In this document: piece by piece, positions 1 to 7,148 of the stretch
How the letters are laid out: every line of letters begins with the position of its first letter
How positions within the stretch are numbered: position 1 is the first letter of the stretch
Assembly (NCBI GenBank): GCA_045613305.1
Contig: JAZLAU010000022.1
Span: 1-17,532, forward strand
Length of the DNA: 17,532 nt
Reading direction: 5' to 3'
DNA from: SFTJ01 sp045613305
GTDB taxonomy: Bacteria; Bacteroidota; Bacteroidia; Bacteroidales; Muribaculaceae
Made by a program: the position numbers and the translations under genes
The notes under the pieces: generated by a model
Seen by the model: only the letters and a program-made list of their open reading frames with translations
Database searches by the model: none
What the model was told of the DNA's origin: nothing

Positions 1-240
1 GCCGTTGGTTAGAGTGCGGTTTTGGCTGTTGGTTGGAGAGCGTGTGCCTTTTGGATAGGTGCAGAAAAGTGGTGGTTGGATGCTCTGTAGCGCAGGTTGG
101 GTTGGTAGAAAAGTGGCTGAAGGCTTGTTTCGGCTGTTGGCTGGAGAGCATGTGGCATTTGGCCGGGTGCATTAACTGTGTGCAGATGCGTGGTGGTTGG
201 ATGTTCTGTTGTGCAGGCTGGGTGGCAGCAAGCATTGCTG
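1..240. repeat. Degenerate tandem repeat in gene-free left edge (about two and a fraction copies)
   Basis: Two diverged copies can be aligned by eye. One starts at 24 and one at 132, each opening GGCTGTTGG(T/C)TGGAGAGC and later sharing GTGGTGGTTGGATG and TGCAGG(T/C)TGGGT. The second copy has an internal insertion of about 14 bases. Positions 1-23 look like the end-clipped start of a further copy. The strand is strongly G/T-rich. Open frames here on both strands encode repetitive, Cys/Trp-rich or His/Pro-rich peptides that do not look like proteins. Positions 281-307 can form a short GC hairpin (GCCCCC with GGGGGC) but lack a U-tract, so I do not call it a terminator for the esterase gene. 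No other gene is seen before 341. Confidence 0.55.
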
Positions 241-340
241 CCGATGGGATGCCCTATGACCACACGGGTGCAACCGAAGTGCCCCCCTGCACGAAAGAGA
301 AGGGGGCGATGGAGAGTTGAACTATGAAAATGCCGAGTGG

Positions 341-1201
341 TTACTTAATGAAATGAGCGAAGAATTTCCATATTTCGCGAGGGGTGTCCATGTCGTTCAT
401 TGCCCATGTGTGTTTTCCGCCGTTAATCTGGTAGAACCACACTTCTGCGTCATTAGTGCCTTGATAGTATCGGTGTAGAATCACCTCATTGGCCTTGTCG
501 GGATAGCGAGGCAGCGTTTCGGCGCTGTAGCGTTTGCAGTGGTTTGCAATTACCATAGCGTTAACGGCAATAGGCACAGGCATGTAAGACCCCCATCCGT
601 ATTGGTTGTCGATGTCGCCAGTCCAGTATGACACCGTGTCGTTAGTTCCGTGCACCTCCATGAACGGTATAGGGCGGTTTGCTGGCAGTTGGTCGTACAT
701 CCAAGTCATGGTGAGTCCGGCAATTGAAGCCAAAGCCTTGAAGGTGCGACTTTTACGAGCCAAAAGGTAGCACATTTCGCCACCGTTTGACATACCGGTT
801 AGGAAGGTGTTTTCGCTGCTGAGATTGTGCGTTTTTTGCAGATGTTTGGCGAGTCGTTCAAGAAATTTCACGTCATCGGTTTTCACGCCCTCTTGGAACG
901 GGTATCCCACAATCCAGCAAGGTTTGTTGCGCGTGTCGACGTGTCCTTGCGGGAAGCACACAGCGAAACCGAATTCGTCGGCCACCTTCATCATTTCGGG
1001 GCAGGCCTTAAGGGCGTTTCCGCCATATCCGTGAAGCACAAACACCAAAGGCGCATCGTCGGGCAAGTTGTCGGGCAGATAGAGGTGATAAGTGCGGTCG
1101 ATGCCTTGGCAACGGAATTGGTGTTGGGTGGGAGTGTGTTGAGCATTAGCGGCAACAATGCCTGTGATGATGACTAATAGAGTAGAAAGAAGTTTTTTCA
1201 T
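341..1201 (-). CDS. Secreted alpha/beta-hydrolase, PHB-depolymerase/feruloyl-esterase-like (CE1-type)
   Basis: A 286-residue protein with a signal peptide at about residues 1-20 (KK start, hydrophobic core, ANA before Gln21), so it is exported. The single domain is an alpha/beta-hydrolase of the LpqC/poly(3-hydroxybutyrate) depolymerase-CE1 esterase group. It shows the oxyanion-hole motif HGYGG (57-61), the DD-VKFL segment near 109-114, and the nucleophile elbow GMSNGG with Ser138. The probable acid is Asp188 in HGTND and the probable base is His264 in GGKHTW, giving a complete triad. Such enzymes hydrolyse ester bonds, often feruloyl or acetyl groups on plant polysaccharides; the substrate here is unknown. 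The gene lies 62 bp after the DUF2752 gene on the same strand. I see no TAnnTTTG box in the gap, so it may be co-transcribed. The family is clear, the substrate is not. Confidence 0.85.
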   Translation of the reverse strand: MKKLLSTLLVIITGIVAANAQHTPTQHQFRCQGIDRTYHLYLPDNLPDDAPLVFVLHGYGGNALKACPEMMKVADEFGFAVCFPQGHVDTRNKPCWIVGYPFQEGVKTDDVKFLERLAKHLQKTHNLSSENTFLTGMSNGGEMCYLLARKSRTFKALASIAGLTMTWMYDQLPANRPIPFMEVHGTNDTVSYWTGDIDNQYGWGSYMPVPIAVNAMVIANHCKRYSAETLPRYPDKANEVILHRYYQGTNDAEVWFYQINGGKHTWAMNDMDTPREIWKFFAHFIK

Positions 1202-1263
1202 GGATAATGTGATTTTGAGAGTTTTTTAAAGGGATTTTGAGCGAGAGTTAGGACTTTTTGTGA

Positions 1264-1644
1264 CTACCAATTGAAAATGTTTCGTAGCACCCACCATGCA
1301 ATCACCGCCACGAAAATGGCGATTATCACTTTCGGCGAGTTAAGGCATCGGTAAAGCCTAACGTGTTTTGTGCGCGTGAATTCGGCGTAGAAATAAACAG
1401 GCAGCACCGGAACAGAAATCACGAGCATGGCATTGTAGTGCCAAGCCGCAGCGAGATTGCCGTTGAGCAGGGCATGTATTGCCCTTTGCGACCCGCATCC
1501 CGGACATTTTAGGTCGGTGAGCGAAAGGAAGATGCACTTTGGGAACAGCGCGCTGCTTGAGGGGTCGAACAAAAAGTATATGGCAGCCATGCCGAGCAAG
1601 ACTGCCAAAGATATGGTGAACAATATTATTTTGCGCGAAGTCAT
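1264..1644 (-). CDS. DUF2752 small membrane protein
   Basis: A 126-residue protein with hydrophobic segments at about 5-25, 72-88 and 107-122. The motif CPGCGSQRA (47-55), followed by a hydrophobic stretch containing LNGNLAAAWHYN, is the signature of DUF2752, a bacterial inner-membrane family of unknown function. The paired cysteines could bind metal or form a disulphide (inference). Its ATG shares one base with the stop of the GYF_2-CD225 gene (TAATG on the minus strand), which implies translational coupling and a shared role. Length is normal for the family. Confidence 0.85.
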   Translation of the reverse strand: MTSRKIILFTISLAVLLGMAAIYFLFDPSSSALFPKCIFLSLTDLKCPGCGSQRAIHALLNGNLAAAWHYNAMLVISVPVLPVYFYAEFTRTKHVRLYRCLNSPKVIIAIFVAVIAWWVLRNIFNW

Positions 1645-2315
1645 TACAGCAACGAACTAATCATGGCCACTGGCGTGTAGAGAATGCCCACGATGATAGA
1701 TGCTATAATCCAGATTGCAGCCTTGTCGCTGAATTTTTGTGCAAGGTCAAGGTTGCCCAGGTTGATGTATTGCGATGTCTTGATGCTGAAAATTATTGCC
1801 ACGATGCCAGTGAATTGGCAGCAAAGGATGGTTGCAAGAATGGCCCAAACCAAGTTTGTAGGCGGGAGTTTTTGCTGAGGGTTGCCGGTTGCCGGTTGTT
1901 GCTGAGAGTAAGCCGCGTGTTGGAAGGTGTTTTCCTTAGGTGGCTCAGGCATGTTTACAGGTCGGCTGATGTTAGCCTGTGTGTTAGGTTGGCAGCATGT
2001 AGGTTCGGCATCCTCGGCGGGTTGGTTGTCGGCGGGAGTTTCTGGCGCTACGACGTCAGAAGGTTGCTGACATGCCGAGCCGTCGGCAAGGCAAGGTGCA
2101 TCGTCGGCAGAAGATTGCGCAACAGCGTCGGCCGCCGATTTTGAGCCAGCAGCTTCAACAATGTCGGCCAAGTCGGCCACTTCGGTTATTGGCAGCCAGT
2201 TTTCTAAACCTTGATACCATACATAAGTGTTTTTTGCGTCGGTCACCATTTCAGCAAGTTGCTGACGGTTGATAGGACCGCTTTGTTTACCGTTGATGTT
2301 TACCCAATATTGCAT
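1644..2315 (-). CDS. GYF_2 domain plus CD225/dispanin-like membrane protein
   Basis: A 223-residue protein in three parts. Residues 1-52 form a GYF_2 (DUF4339) module: WVNINGKQSGPI, then VWYQGLENWLPI. Residues 53-148 are a low-complexity Ala/Asp/Pro/Gln-rich linker containing several cysteines. Residues 150-223 form a CD225/dispanin-like region with two membrane segments (about 154-176 and 199-222) separated by a short loop. In CD225 proteins this pair sits in the membrane as a hairpin, and bacterial members have no settled function. GYF_2 is thought to bind peptides, so a membrane-tethered adaptor is a reasonable guess. It is the first gene of the minus-strand unit, and a TATCTTTG box lies 20 bp upstream of its start. 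Confidence 0.85.
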   Translation of the reverse strand: MQYWVNINGKQSGPINRQQLAEMVTDAKNTYVWYQGLENWLPITEVADLADIVEAAGSKSAADAVAQSSADDAPCLADGSACQQPSDVVAPETPADNQPAEDAEPTCCQPNTQANISRPVNMPEPPKENTFQHAAYSQQQPATGNPQQKLPPTNLVWAILATILCCQFTGIVAIIFSIKTSQYINLGNLDLAQKFSDKAAIWIIASIIVGILYTPVAMISSLL

Positions 2316-2334
2316 AATAAAAAATCCTTTTACG

Positions 2335-2342
2335 CAAAGATA
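2335..2342 (-). promoter_or_regulatory. -7 box for the GYF_2-CD225 / DUF2752 / esterase unit
   Basis: Read on the minus strand, the sequence is TATCTTTG, a full match to the Bacteroidetes -7 consensus TAnnTTTG, 20 bp before the ATG at 2315. I see no clear -33 TTTG at the usual spacing. The predicted leader is only about a dozen bases. Confidence 0.55.
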
Positions 2343-2381
2343 GATAAAAAACGAATAAATGCTTCAGATTTAAGAGGAATA

Positions 2382-2413
2382 TTAGTTATAAAAAATTATT
2401 TTAAGTAAATTTG
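2382..2413 (+). promoter_or_regulatory. Promoter of thyA
   Basis: TAAATTTG at 2406-2413 matches the TAnnTTTG -7 consensus. TTAG at 2382-2385 is an imperfect -33 element with a 20-base spacer. The thyA ATG lies 27 bp downstream of the box. The promoter is divergent from the minus-strand -7 box at 2335-2342. Confidence 0.55.
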
Positions 2414-2440
2414 TGGAATAAATAATAAAAATCTCGAGCG

Positions 2441-3235
2441 ATGAAACAATACCTTGATTTGATAAAGCACGTGCTTGCCAACGGCGTAGAAAAGAGCGAC
2501 CGCACCGGCACCGGCACAAAGAGCGTTTTTGGTTACCAGATGCGTTTTGACCTATCGGAAGGATTTCCGTTGTTGACCACCAAGAAGGTGCACTTGAAAT
2601 CGATAATTCACGAGTTGTTGTGGTTCTTGAAGGGCGACACCAACGTGAAGTATTTGCAAGAAAACGGGGTGCGCATATGGAACGAATGGGCCGATGAAAA
2701 TGGCGATTTGGGCCACATATATGGCTATCAATGGCGTTCGTGGCCCGATTATCAGGGCGGTCACATCGACCAGATAAGTCAAGCAATAGACCAAATCAAG
2801 AACACCCCCGACAGCCGTCGTATAATAGTGAGTGCGTGGAATGTGGCCGAAGTTCCGAACATGGCGTTGCCACCTTGCCACTCGTTCTTCCAATTCTATG
2901 TTGCCGATGGCAAGTTGAGCCTTCAGTTGTATCAACGCAGTGGCGACATATTCCTTGGCGTGCCTTTTAACATCGCATCTTATGCGTTGCTGCTGATGAT
3001 GGTGGCGCAAGTGACCGGCCTTGAACCAGGCGAATATGTTCACACATTGGGCGATGCTCACATCTACACTAATCACTACGAGCAGGTTAACGAGCAATTG
3101 AGCCGTGAGCCGCGCGCATTGCCAAAGATGGTGATTAATCCTGATGTGAAGAGCATCTTCGACTTTAAATACGAAGACTTTAAACTTGAAGATTACGACC
3201 CGCACCCAGCCATAAAAGGCGTTGTGGCCGTGTGA
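2441..3235 (+). CDS. thyA: Thymidylate synthase
   Basis: A 264-residue cytoplasmic enzyme, the same length as E. coli ThyA and collinear with it, so E. coli numbering applies directly. It methylates dUMP to dTMP using 5,10-methylene-tetrahydrofolate and releases dihydrofolate. The key residues are in place: Arg21 in RTGTGT, Arg126-Arg127, catalytic Cys146 in LPPCHSFFQ, Arg166 and Asp169 in QRSGDIFLG, Asn177, and His207/Tyr209 in DAHIYTN. The ATG at 2441 gives the canonical N-terminus MKQYLDLI. The folate reductase gene folA follows on the same strand and recycles the dihydrofolate this enzyme makes. A degenerate repeat begins at the stop codon. Confidence 0.98.
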   Translation: MKQYLDLIKHVLANGVEKSDRTGTGTKSVFGYQMRFDLSEGFPLLTTKKVHLKSIIHELLWFLKGDTNVKYLQENGVRIWNEWADENGDLGHIYGYQWRSWPDYQGGHIDQISQAIDQIKNTPDSRRIIVSAWNVAEVPNMALPPCHSFFQFYVADGKLSLQLYQRSGDIFLGVPFNIASYALLLMMVAQVTGLEPGEYVHTLGDAHIYTNHYEQVNEQLSREPRALPKMVINPDVKSIFDFKYEDFKLEDYDPHPAIKGVVAV

Positions 3236-3370
3236 GCGTAGGTTGAGGTGAGTAGCCGCGCTAATGGATGCCGCGTTAGTAGCGATGGTTGATTGAGTAG
3301 CCGCGCCATGCTTCAGCCGTGAGCGCTGGTTGGGCGCAGATTTTCGGCAGCCGCCGCGCTAAAGGGTGAT
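3233..3370. repeat. Degenerate ~45-bp repeat between thyA and folA (three copies)
   Basis: Three diverged units begin near 3233, 3279 and 3319. Each has a (T)GAGCG- or TAGCG-like start, then GGTTG, then (G)AGTAGCCGCGC or CAGCCGCCGCGCTAA. The 12-mer GAGTAGCCGCGC at 3250 recurs exactly at 3295. The rest of the 264-bp gap up to folA at 3500 shows no gene. A frame open upstream of folA from 3374 looks like chance translation. Confidence 0.55.
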
Positions 3371-3499
3371 GCGTTGATGCAGGCTTTTGCCTTCGTGCGG
3401 CGAGTTATGGCTTATGCACCTGGCTGCTTTGCAATGGCAGCACACAAAATGCTGCTTGCTAAAACAAAAAATGTAGAAAATAACGAAAAAAAGAGATAT

Positions 3500-3997
3500 A
3501 TGTCGCTATCAGCAATAGTGGTAATAGCCAGCGATGGAGCAATAGGCAAGGACAATGGTTTGCTGTGCCATCTGCCGGCCGACTTGAAGCATTTTAAGAC
3601 GATAACCATGGGTCACACCATCATAATGGGCCGTCGCACCTTTGAATCGCTGCCCAAGGGCGCATTGCCAGGCCGCGAAAACATAGTGGTGAGCCGAAAT
3701 TCGCAGTATGATGCCCCCGGAGCAAAGGTTTGCGGCAGCATCGACGAGGCGTTGGCGAGTGCCAGCATGCCCGGCGAATGCTTCATAATAGGCGGCGCAC
3801 AACTTTATGCTTCTACTATCGATAAGGTTGACACCTTGTATTTAACCCAAATACATGCTCAATTTGAAGGAGCCGATGCCTATTTCCCGGCCATTGATGC
3901 CGAAGAGTGGCAGGAGGTGGAGCGCGAAGACCATCAAAGCGACGAGAAGAATCGTTACGACTATAGTTTCGTGACGTTGAAAAGAAAGAGAGTGTGA
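3500..3997 (+). CDS. folA: Dihydrofolate reductase
   Basis: A 165-residue cytoplasmic enzyme that reduces dihydrofolate to tetrahydrofolate with NADPH and partners thymidylate synthase upstream. The ATG at 3500 is chosen because MSLSAIVVIASDGAIG is the normal DHFR N-terminus. The frame is open 42 codons further upstream, but that extension is non-homologous and unusually long. Visible motifs are GAIGKDNGLL, HLPADLKHFK with the substrate-binding Asp, GHTIIMGRRTFESLP for NADPH, NIVVSRN, and IIGGAQLYA with the paired glycines. The residue matching the usually conserved active-site Trp (E. coli Trp22) is Cys (NGLLCHLP). No clear promoter is seen in the gap, so read-through from thyA is possible. 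Confidence 0.96.
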   Translation: MSLSAIVVIASDGAIGKDNGLLCHLPADLKHFKTITMGHTIIMGRRTFESLPKGALPGRENIVVSRNSQYDAPGAKVCGSIDEALASASMPGECFIIGGAQLYASTIDKVDTLYLTQIHAQFEGADAYFPAIDAEEWQEVEREDHQSDEKNRYDYSFVTLKRKRV

Positions 3998-4197
3998 AGA
4001 GAAAACAACTGTCGCAGCACTTTCAAATCGCACCCTCCCCGAACTAGAGAGATATTGAAAACTTAACAGAAAAGCATTAGAAATTAAGCCTATTGTCACA
4101 ATTTGATAATATAACACGGGCTGTTGGCGAAAAGTTTGGCGGAAAGAAAAATTTTTTGCAAAAAAATGAAGTCCGTGGCTGCATACTGAATTGCTAA

Positions 4198-5676
4198 ATG
4201 GCAAACAAGAAAGCGTTGAATCAAGAGTCGCCGTCGTTGAAACTTAAAACGGCGCGCACACTGAAGTGGAACACCGTCGACAAGTTGTCGCAGCAGGTGC
4301 TCTATGCCGTTACGGGCATAGTGCTTGCCAACATTTTGTCGCAGGAAGACTTTGGTTTGGTGGGAGCGATATTAGTGTTTCAGGCCTTTGCGGCATTGTT
4401 TGTTGACAGCGGATTTTCGAATGCGTTGGTGCAGCGCAAAGACCCCAGTACCACCGACTACAGCACGGTGTTTTGGTTTAACCTCGGGGTGAGTGTGGCG
4501 ATATATGCGCTATTGTGGTTTGCCGCACCTTTAATCGACGGCCTGTTTCATGCCGGAGGGCGTTTGGTGCCGCTTAGCCGAGTGATGTTTTTAACCTTTA
4601 TCATCAATGCCACGGCACTGGTTCAAACCAATCGTCTGATAAAGCAGATGAATGTTAAGTTGGTGGCTTTGAGCAATGTAACCGGTCTTGTGGTTAGCGG
4701 AGTCATAGGCATATGGCTTGCGTTGGCCGGCTATGGAGCGTGGGCAATGGTGTGGCAGTCGGTGGCGCTTGCTTCGGTTAAGAGCCTGATGCTATGGGTT
4801 ACCACCAAGTGGCGTCCGCAGGTGGAATTTAGCCTTGAGTCGCTGCGTTCAATCTTTAAGGTTGGTGCCGGCGTGATGACTAGCAATTTGCTGAACATAA
4901 CATTCCAAAATATTTATTCGTTTATAATAGGCGCATTCTATAACCTCACTCAACTCGGATGCTACACGCAAGCCGACAAGTGGAGCAAGATGGGCGTGGC
5001 GTCGCTGTCGTCGATACTCAACACCACATTCTTGCCTGTGCTAAGCGGAGTGCAAGACGACCGTGAGCGCTTGTATCGCATGATGTCGAAAACCAATCGG
5101 TTGTCGGCCTATTTGGTTATGCCTTGCATGGGATTGCTTTTTGCCACAGCGCCAGCCATATTTCATGTGCTCTTTGGCCATAAGTGGGACAATGCTATCG
5201 TGCTGTTTCAGATTTTGGCCTTGAGAGGCGTGTTTACGATAATGTCGGCTGTTTGCTGCAATTACATCCTTGCCATAGGCGATGCCAAGAAGTTGGTGCA
5301 CAGCGAGGTGGTGAAATGTGTGGTTATAGCGTTGGCCATATTGGTTACTGTGCCTTATGGCATAAAATGGCTGGTTATAGGCCAGTTGGTGGCCGGGGTG
5401 GTGTGCTATGTGTATACAGCGGTGCTTGTGTATAAGGCTACTGGCTATCATTGGGCGTTGCTGATAAACGAGGCGATGGTGTATGTTATGTGGATAATGT
5501 TGGCATTGTTCCCGGTGAAATTGCTTGAATTGGCGGTGACCGATTGCTGGTTGTTGTTGCCGTTGCAATTGATGGTGGGTGCTGCCGTTTATCTGCTTAT
5601 TAATGCGTTGATGCGTAGCGAATTGCAGAAAGAAGTGCTGACTTATGCCTTTGGCCGCTTTATGAAGAAAAAGTGA
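4198..5676 (+). CDS. Polysaccharide/lipid-linked oligosaccharide flippase (Wzx/TuaB-like, MOP superfamily)
   Basis: A 492-residue polytopic inner-membrane protein with about 12-14 hydrophobic segments. It resembles the WzxC/TuaB-like branch of the polysaccharide exporters in the MOP (MATE/oligosaccharide flippase) superfamily. Visible family features are the N-terminal KWNTVDKLSQQ, LSQEDFGLVGAILVFQAF (48-65), DSGFSNALVQRK (70-81) and GCYTQADKW (254-262). Such proteins flip undecaprenyl-linked glycans to the periplasmic face for capsule, O-antigen or teichuronic-like polymers. No glycosyltransferases are adjacent, so its glycan cannot be named. The 200-bp gap upstream holds no clear promoter; AAAGTTTG at 4131 is a one-mismatch -7 candidate without a good -33. 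No intrinsic terminator is seen after it. Confidence 0.88.
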   Translation: MANKKALNQESPSLKLKTARTLKWNTVDKLSQQVLYAVTGIVLANILSQEDFGLVGAILVFQAFAALFVDSGFSNALVQRKDPSTTDYSTVFWFNLGVSVAIYALLWFAAPLIDGLFHAGGRLVPLSRVMFLTFIINATALVQTNRLIKQMNVKLVALSNVTGLVVSGVIGIWLALAGYGAWAMVWQSVALASVKSLMLWVTTKWRPQVEFSLESLRSIFKVGAGVMTSNLLNITFQNIYSFIIGAFYNLTQLGCYTQADKWSKMGVASLSSILNTTFLPVLSGVQDDRERLYRMMSKTNRLSAYLVMPCMGLLFATAPAIFHVLFGHKWDNAIVLFQILALRGVFTIMSAVCCNYILAIGDAKKLVHSEVVKCVVIALAILVTVPYGIKWLVIGQLVAGVVCYVYTAVLVYKATGYHWALLINEAMVYVMWIMLALFPVKLLELAVTDCWLLLPLQLMVGAAVYLLINALMRSELQKEVLTYAFGRFMKKK

Positions 5677-5682
5677 GTAAAA

Positions 5683-5714
5683 TTTCCGACCGGAGAATAA
5701 ATTTGTTATATTTG
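5683..5714 (+). promoter_or_regulatory. Promoter and leader of the ROK kinase gene
   Basis: TATATTTG at 5707-5714 is a perfect TAnnTTTG -7 box, with TTTC at 5683-5686 a near-consensus -33 element 20 bases upstream. The leader to the ATG at 5832 would be about 110 nt. It can fold through GATTCGGC (5726-5733) pairing with GCC (5763-5765) and GAATC (5769-5773). Confidence 0.6.
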
Positions 5715-5831
5715 TCCTAATAAAGGATTCGGCTCGGCAGAAACTCGAAGTAGGTGTAAGATGCCGCAGAATCGTTGTTTGAAAAAAGGAATAGAATAAA
5801 CATAAACAATAAAATAATACCAGTAATAACT

Positions 5832-6932
5832 ATGTACGAACAAGACAAACGAATAGTGATGGTGCTTGATGCGGGAGGAACAAACTTCGTGTTTAGCGCA
5901 ATTCAAGGATGTGAAGAAATTATCGACCCAATTCGTCTTCCGGCTGTAGCCGACGATATTGAAGGTTGTTTGAATCGCCTTGTTGAAGGCTTTGAACAGG
6001 TGAAGGCACAACTTCCAGCCGAACCAGTAGCAATCAGTTTTGCATTTCCTGGCCCAGCCGACTATAAAAATGGCATTATCGGCGATTTGCCAAACTTCCC
6101 AGCGTTTAGAGGCGGCGTAGCCCTTGGCCCATTCTTGAAGAAGAAATTCGGAATACCAGTTTATATCAACAACGACGGTGACCTTTTTGCCTATGGCGAA
6201 GCATTGGCAGGCGCATTGCCAGAAGTGAATGCAGCGATTAAGGCAGCCGGCGGCACAAAGCAATATAAGAACCTTCTTGGCGTGACTTTCGGCACTGGCT
6301 TTGGCGGTGGTGTGGTGATTGACGGCAAGTTGCTATCGGGCGACAATGGTTGCGGTGGCGACGTTTGGTGCTTCCGTCACAAGGATGCTCCACAATGCAT
6401 CTGCGAAGAGGCAGTGGGTGTGCGTGGCATTAAGCGCATGTATGCCGAATATTCGGGCACTAATGCCGACGACTTGACACCAAAGGACATCTGCGACATT
6501 GCTGACGGTGTTCGCGAAGGCGACATGGAGGCTGCAAAAGCAACATTTGCCAAACTTGGCGAAGTGGCAGCCAACACAATGGCGCAAGCAGTGACTCAAT
6601 GCGACGGCATCATGGTGATGGGTGGCGGTTTGACTGGCGCTGCTAAGCACTTTGTGCCTGCAATGATTAAGGAATTTAATGGCACTATCGGCCGTTTCTC
6701 AGGCGAAACTTTCCCACGTATGCAGATGAAGGTGTATGACCTTACTGACATGGCAAACATTGGCGAGTTTGTGAATGGCGCGTCGGTGACTGTGAAGGTG
6801 CCTGTGTATGGCGACGAAATTGTGTATGATAAGGAAAAACGCACCGGTTTGATGATTTCGAAACTTGGTGCAAGCAAGGCTATCAGCCTTGGCGCATACA
6901 CCTTTGCCCTTGCTCAAATTGATGCTCAATAA
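5832..6932 (+). CDS. ROK-family sugar kinase (glucokinase/hexokinase-like)
   Basis: A 366-residue cytoplasmic kinase of the ROK family. The ATG at 5832 is preferred over one at 5775 because conserved sequence starts at MYEQDKRIVMVLDAGGTN and the 5775 start falls in the leader. The N-terminal phosphate-binding motif is DAGGTN (13-18), followed by FPGPAD (72-77), then NNDGD (113-117) carrying the probable catalytic Asp115, and GTGFGGG (154-160). A Cys/His cluster (C174, C180, H183, C189, C191) occupies the zinc-motif region, but its spacing differs from the canonical CxCGxxGCxE. Bacteroides ROK kinases such as RokA phosphorylate glucose and N-acetylglucosamine, which is a reasonable expectation here but not shown. 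The gene has its own promoter and terminator and so is monocistronic. Confidence 0.88.
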   Translation: MYEQDKRIVMVLDAGGTNFVFSAIQGCEEIIDPIRLPAVADDIEGCLNRLVEGFEQVKAQLPAEPVAISFAFPGPADYKNGIIGDLPNFPAFRGGVALGPFLKKKFGIPVYINNDGDLFAYGEALAGALPEVNAAIKAAGGTKQYKNLLGVTFGTGFGGGVVIDGKLLSGDNGCGGDVWCFRHKDAPQCICEEAVGVRGIKRMYAEYSGTNADDLTPKDICDIADGVREGDMEAAKATFAKLGEVAANTMAQAVTQCDGIMVMGGGLTGAAKHFVPAMIKEFNGTIGRFSGETFPRMQMKVYDLTDMANIGEFVNGASVTVKVPVYGDEIVYDKEKRTGLMISKLGASKAISLGAYTFALAQIDAQ

Positions 6933-6971
6933 TTGAGCCTATTTAGCGGTTTACACATTATTAATATATAT

Positions 6972-7008
6972 AAGAGAGAGTTTGGCATAGTGCCGGGCTC
7001 TCTTTTTT
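6972..7008 (+). terminator. Intrinsic terminator of the ROK kinase gene
   Basis: AAGAGAGAGTTTGGCA pairs with TGCCGGGCTCTCTT around a TAG loop. The long stem includes G-T pairs in the middle and is followed by a run of six T's. It begins about 40 bp after the stop codon. Confidence 0.9.
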
Positions 7009-7089
7009 GCAACATGTGGGTGTGTTTTCTTGCCCTCTGCTTTGATTAGCGAGCAATGTTAGGCATCGCAATAGCAACCGATATATGGA

Positions 7090-7125
7090 AACAAAACCGG
7101 CGGCAGGGCTTAGCCTGCCGCCGGT
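7090..7125 (-). terminator. Intrinsic terminator of pnuC
   Basis: ACCGGCGGCAGG (7096-7107) and CCTGCCGCCGGT (7114-7125) form a perfect 12-bp GC-rich stem with a 6-base loop. On the minus strand it is followed by TTTTGTTT and lies 24 bp after the pnuC stop. It faces the kinase terminator about 85 bp away, so this is a tidy convergent boundary. Confidence 0.9.
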
Positions 7126-7148
7126 GTGTGAGTTATGCGATGGTTAGA

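Noticed and set aside
281..307. Terminator for the esterase gene
   Set aside because: Short GC stem with a mismatch, no U-tract on the minus strand.
33..320. Open frames on both strands at the left edge
   Set aside because: They arise from a degenerate repeat and give Cys/Trp-rich or His/Pro-rich peptides with internal repetition and no domain.
2552..3205. Long minus-strand frame opposite thyA
   Set aside because: It is antisense to a complete, fully conserved thymidylate synthase and shows no family features.
3233..3370. CRISPR array
   Set aside because: Units are diverged, contiguous and lack constant repeats with unique spacers; no cas genes are present.
3374..3499. N-terminal extension of folA
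   Set aside because: DHFR homology begins at 3500; the extra 42 codons are unlike any DHFR and overlap the repeat-filled gap.
4102..4138. Promoter for the flippase gene
   Set aside because: TTTG at 4102 and AAAGTTTG at 4131 are 25 bases apart and the -7 element has a mismatch, so support is too weak to list.
4166..4189. Eight-codon open frame (with stop) just before the flippase start
   Set aside because: Too short, no ribosome site or regulatory codons, and likely chance in an A-rich leader.
5041..5568. Minus-strand frame inside the flippase gene
   Set aside because: His/Gln-rich shadow of a membrane-protein coding region.
5706..6263. Minus-strand frame over the kinase promoter and N-terminus
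   Set aside because: It covers a good promoter and conserved ROK sequence on the other strand; no protein features.
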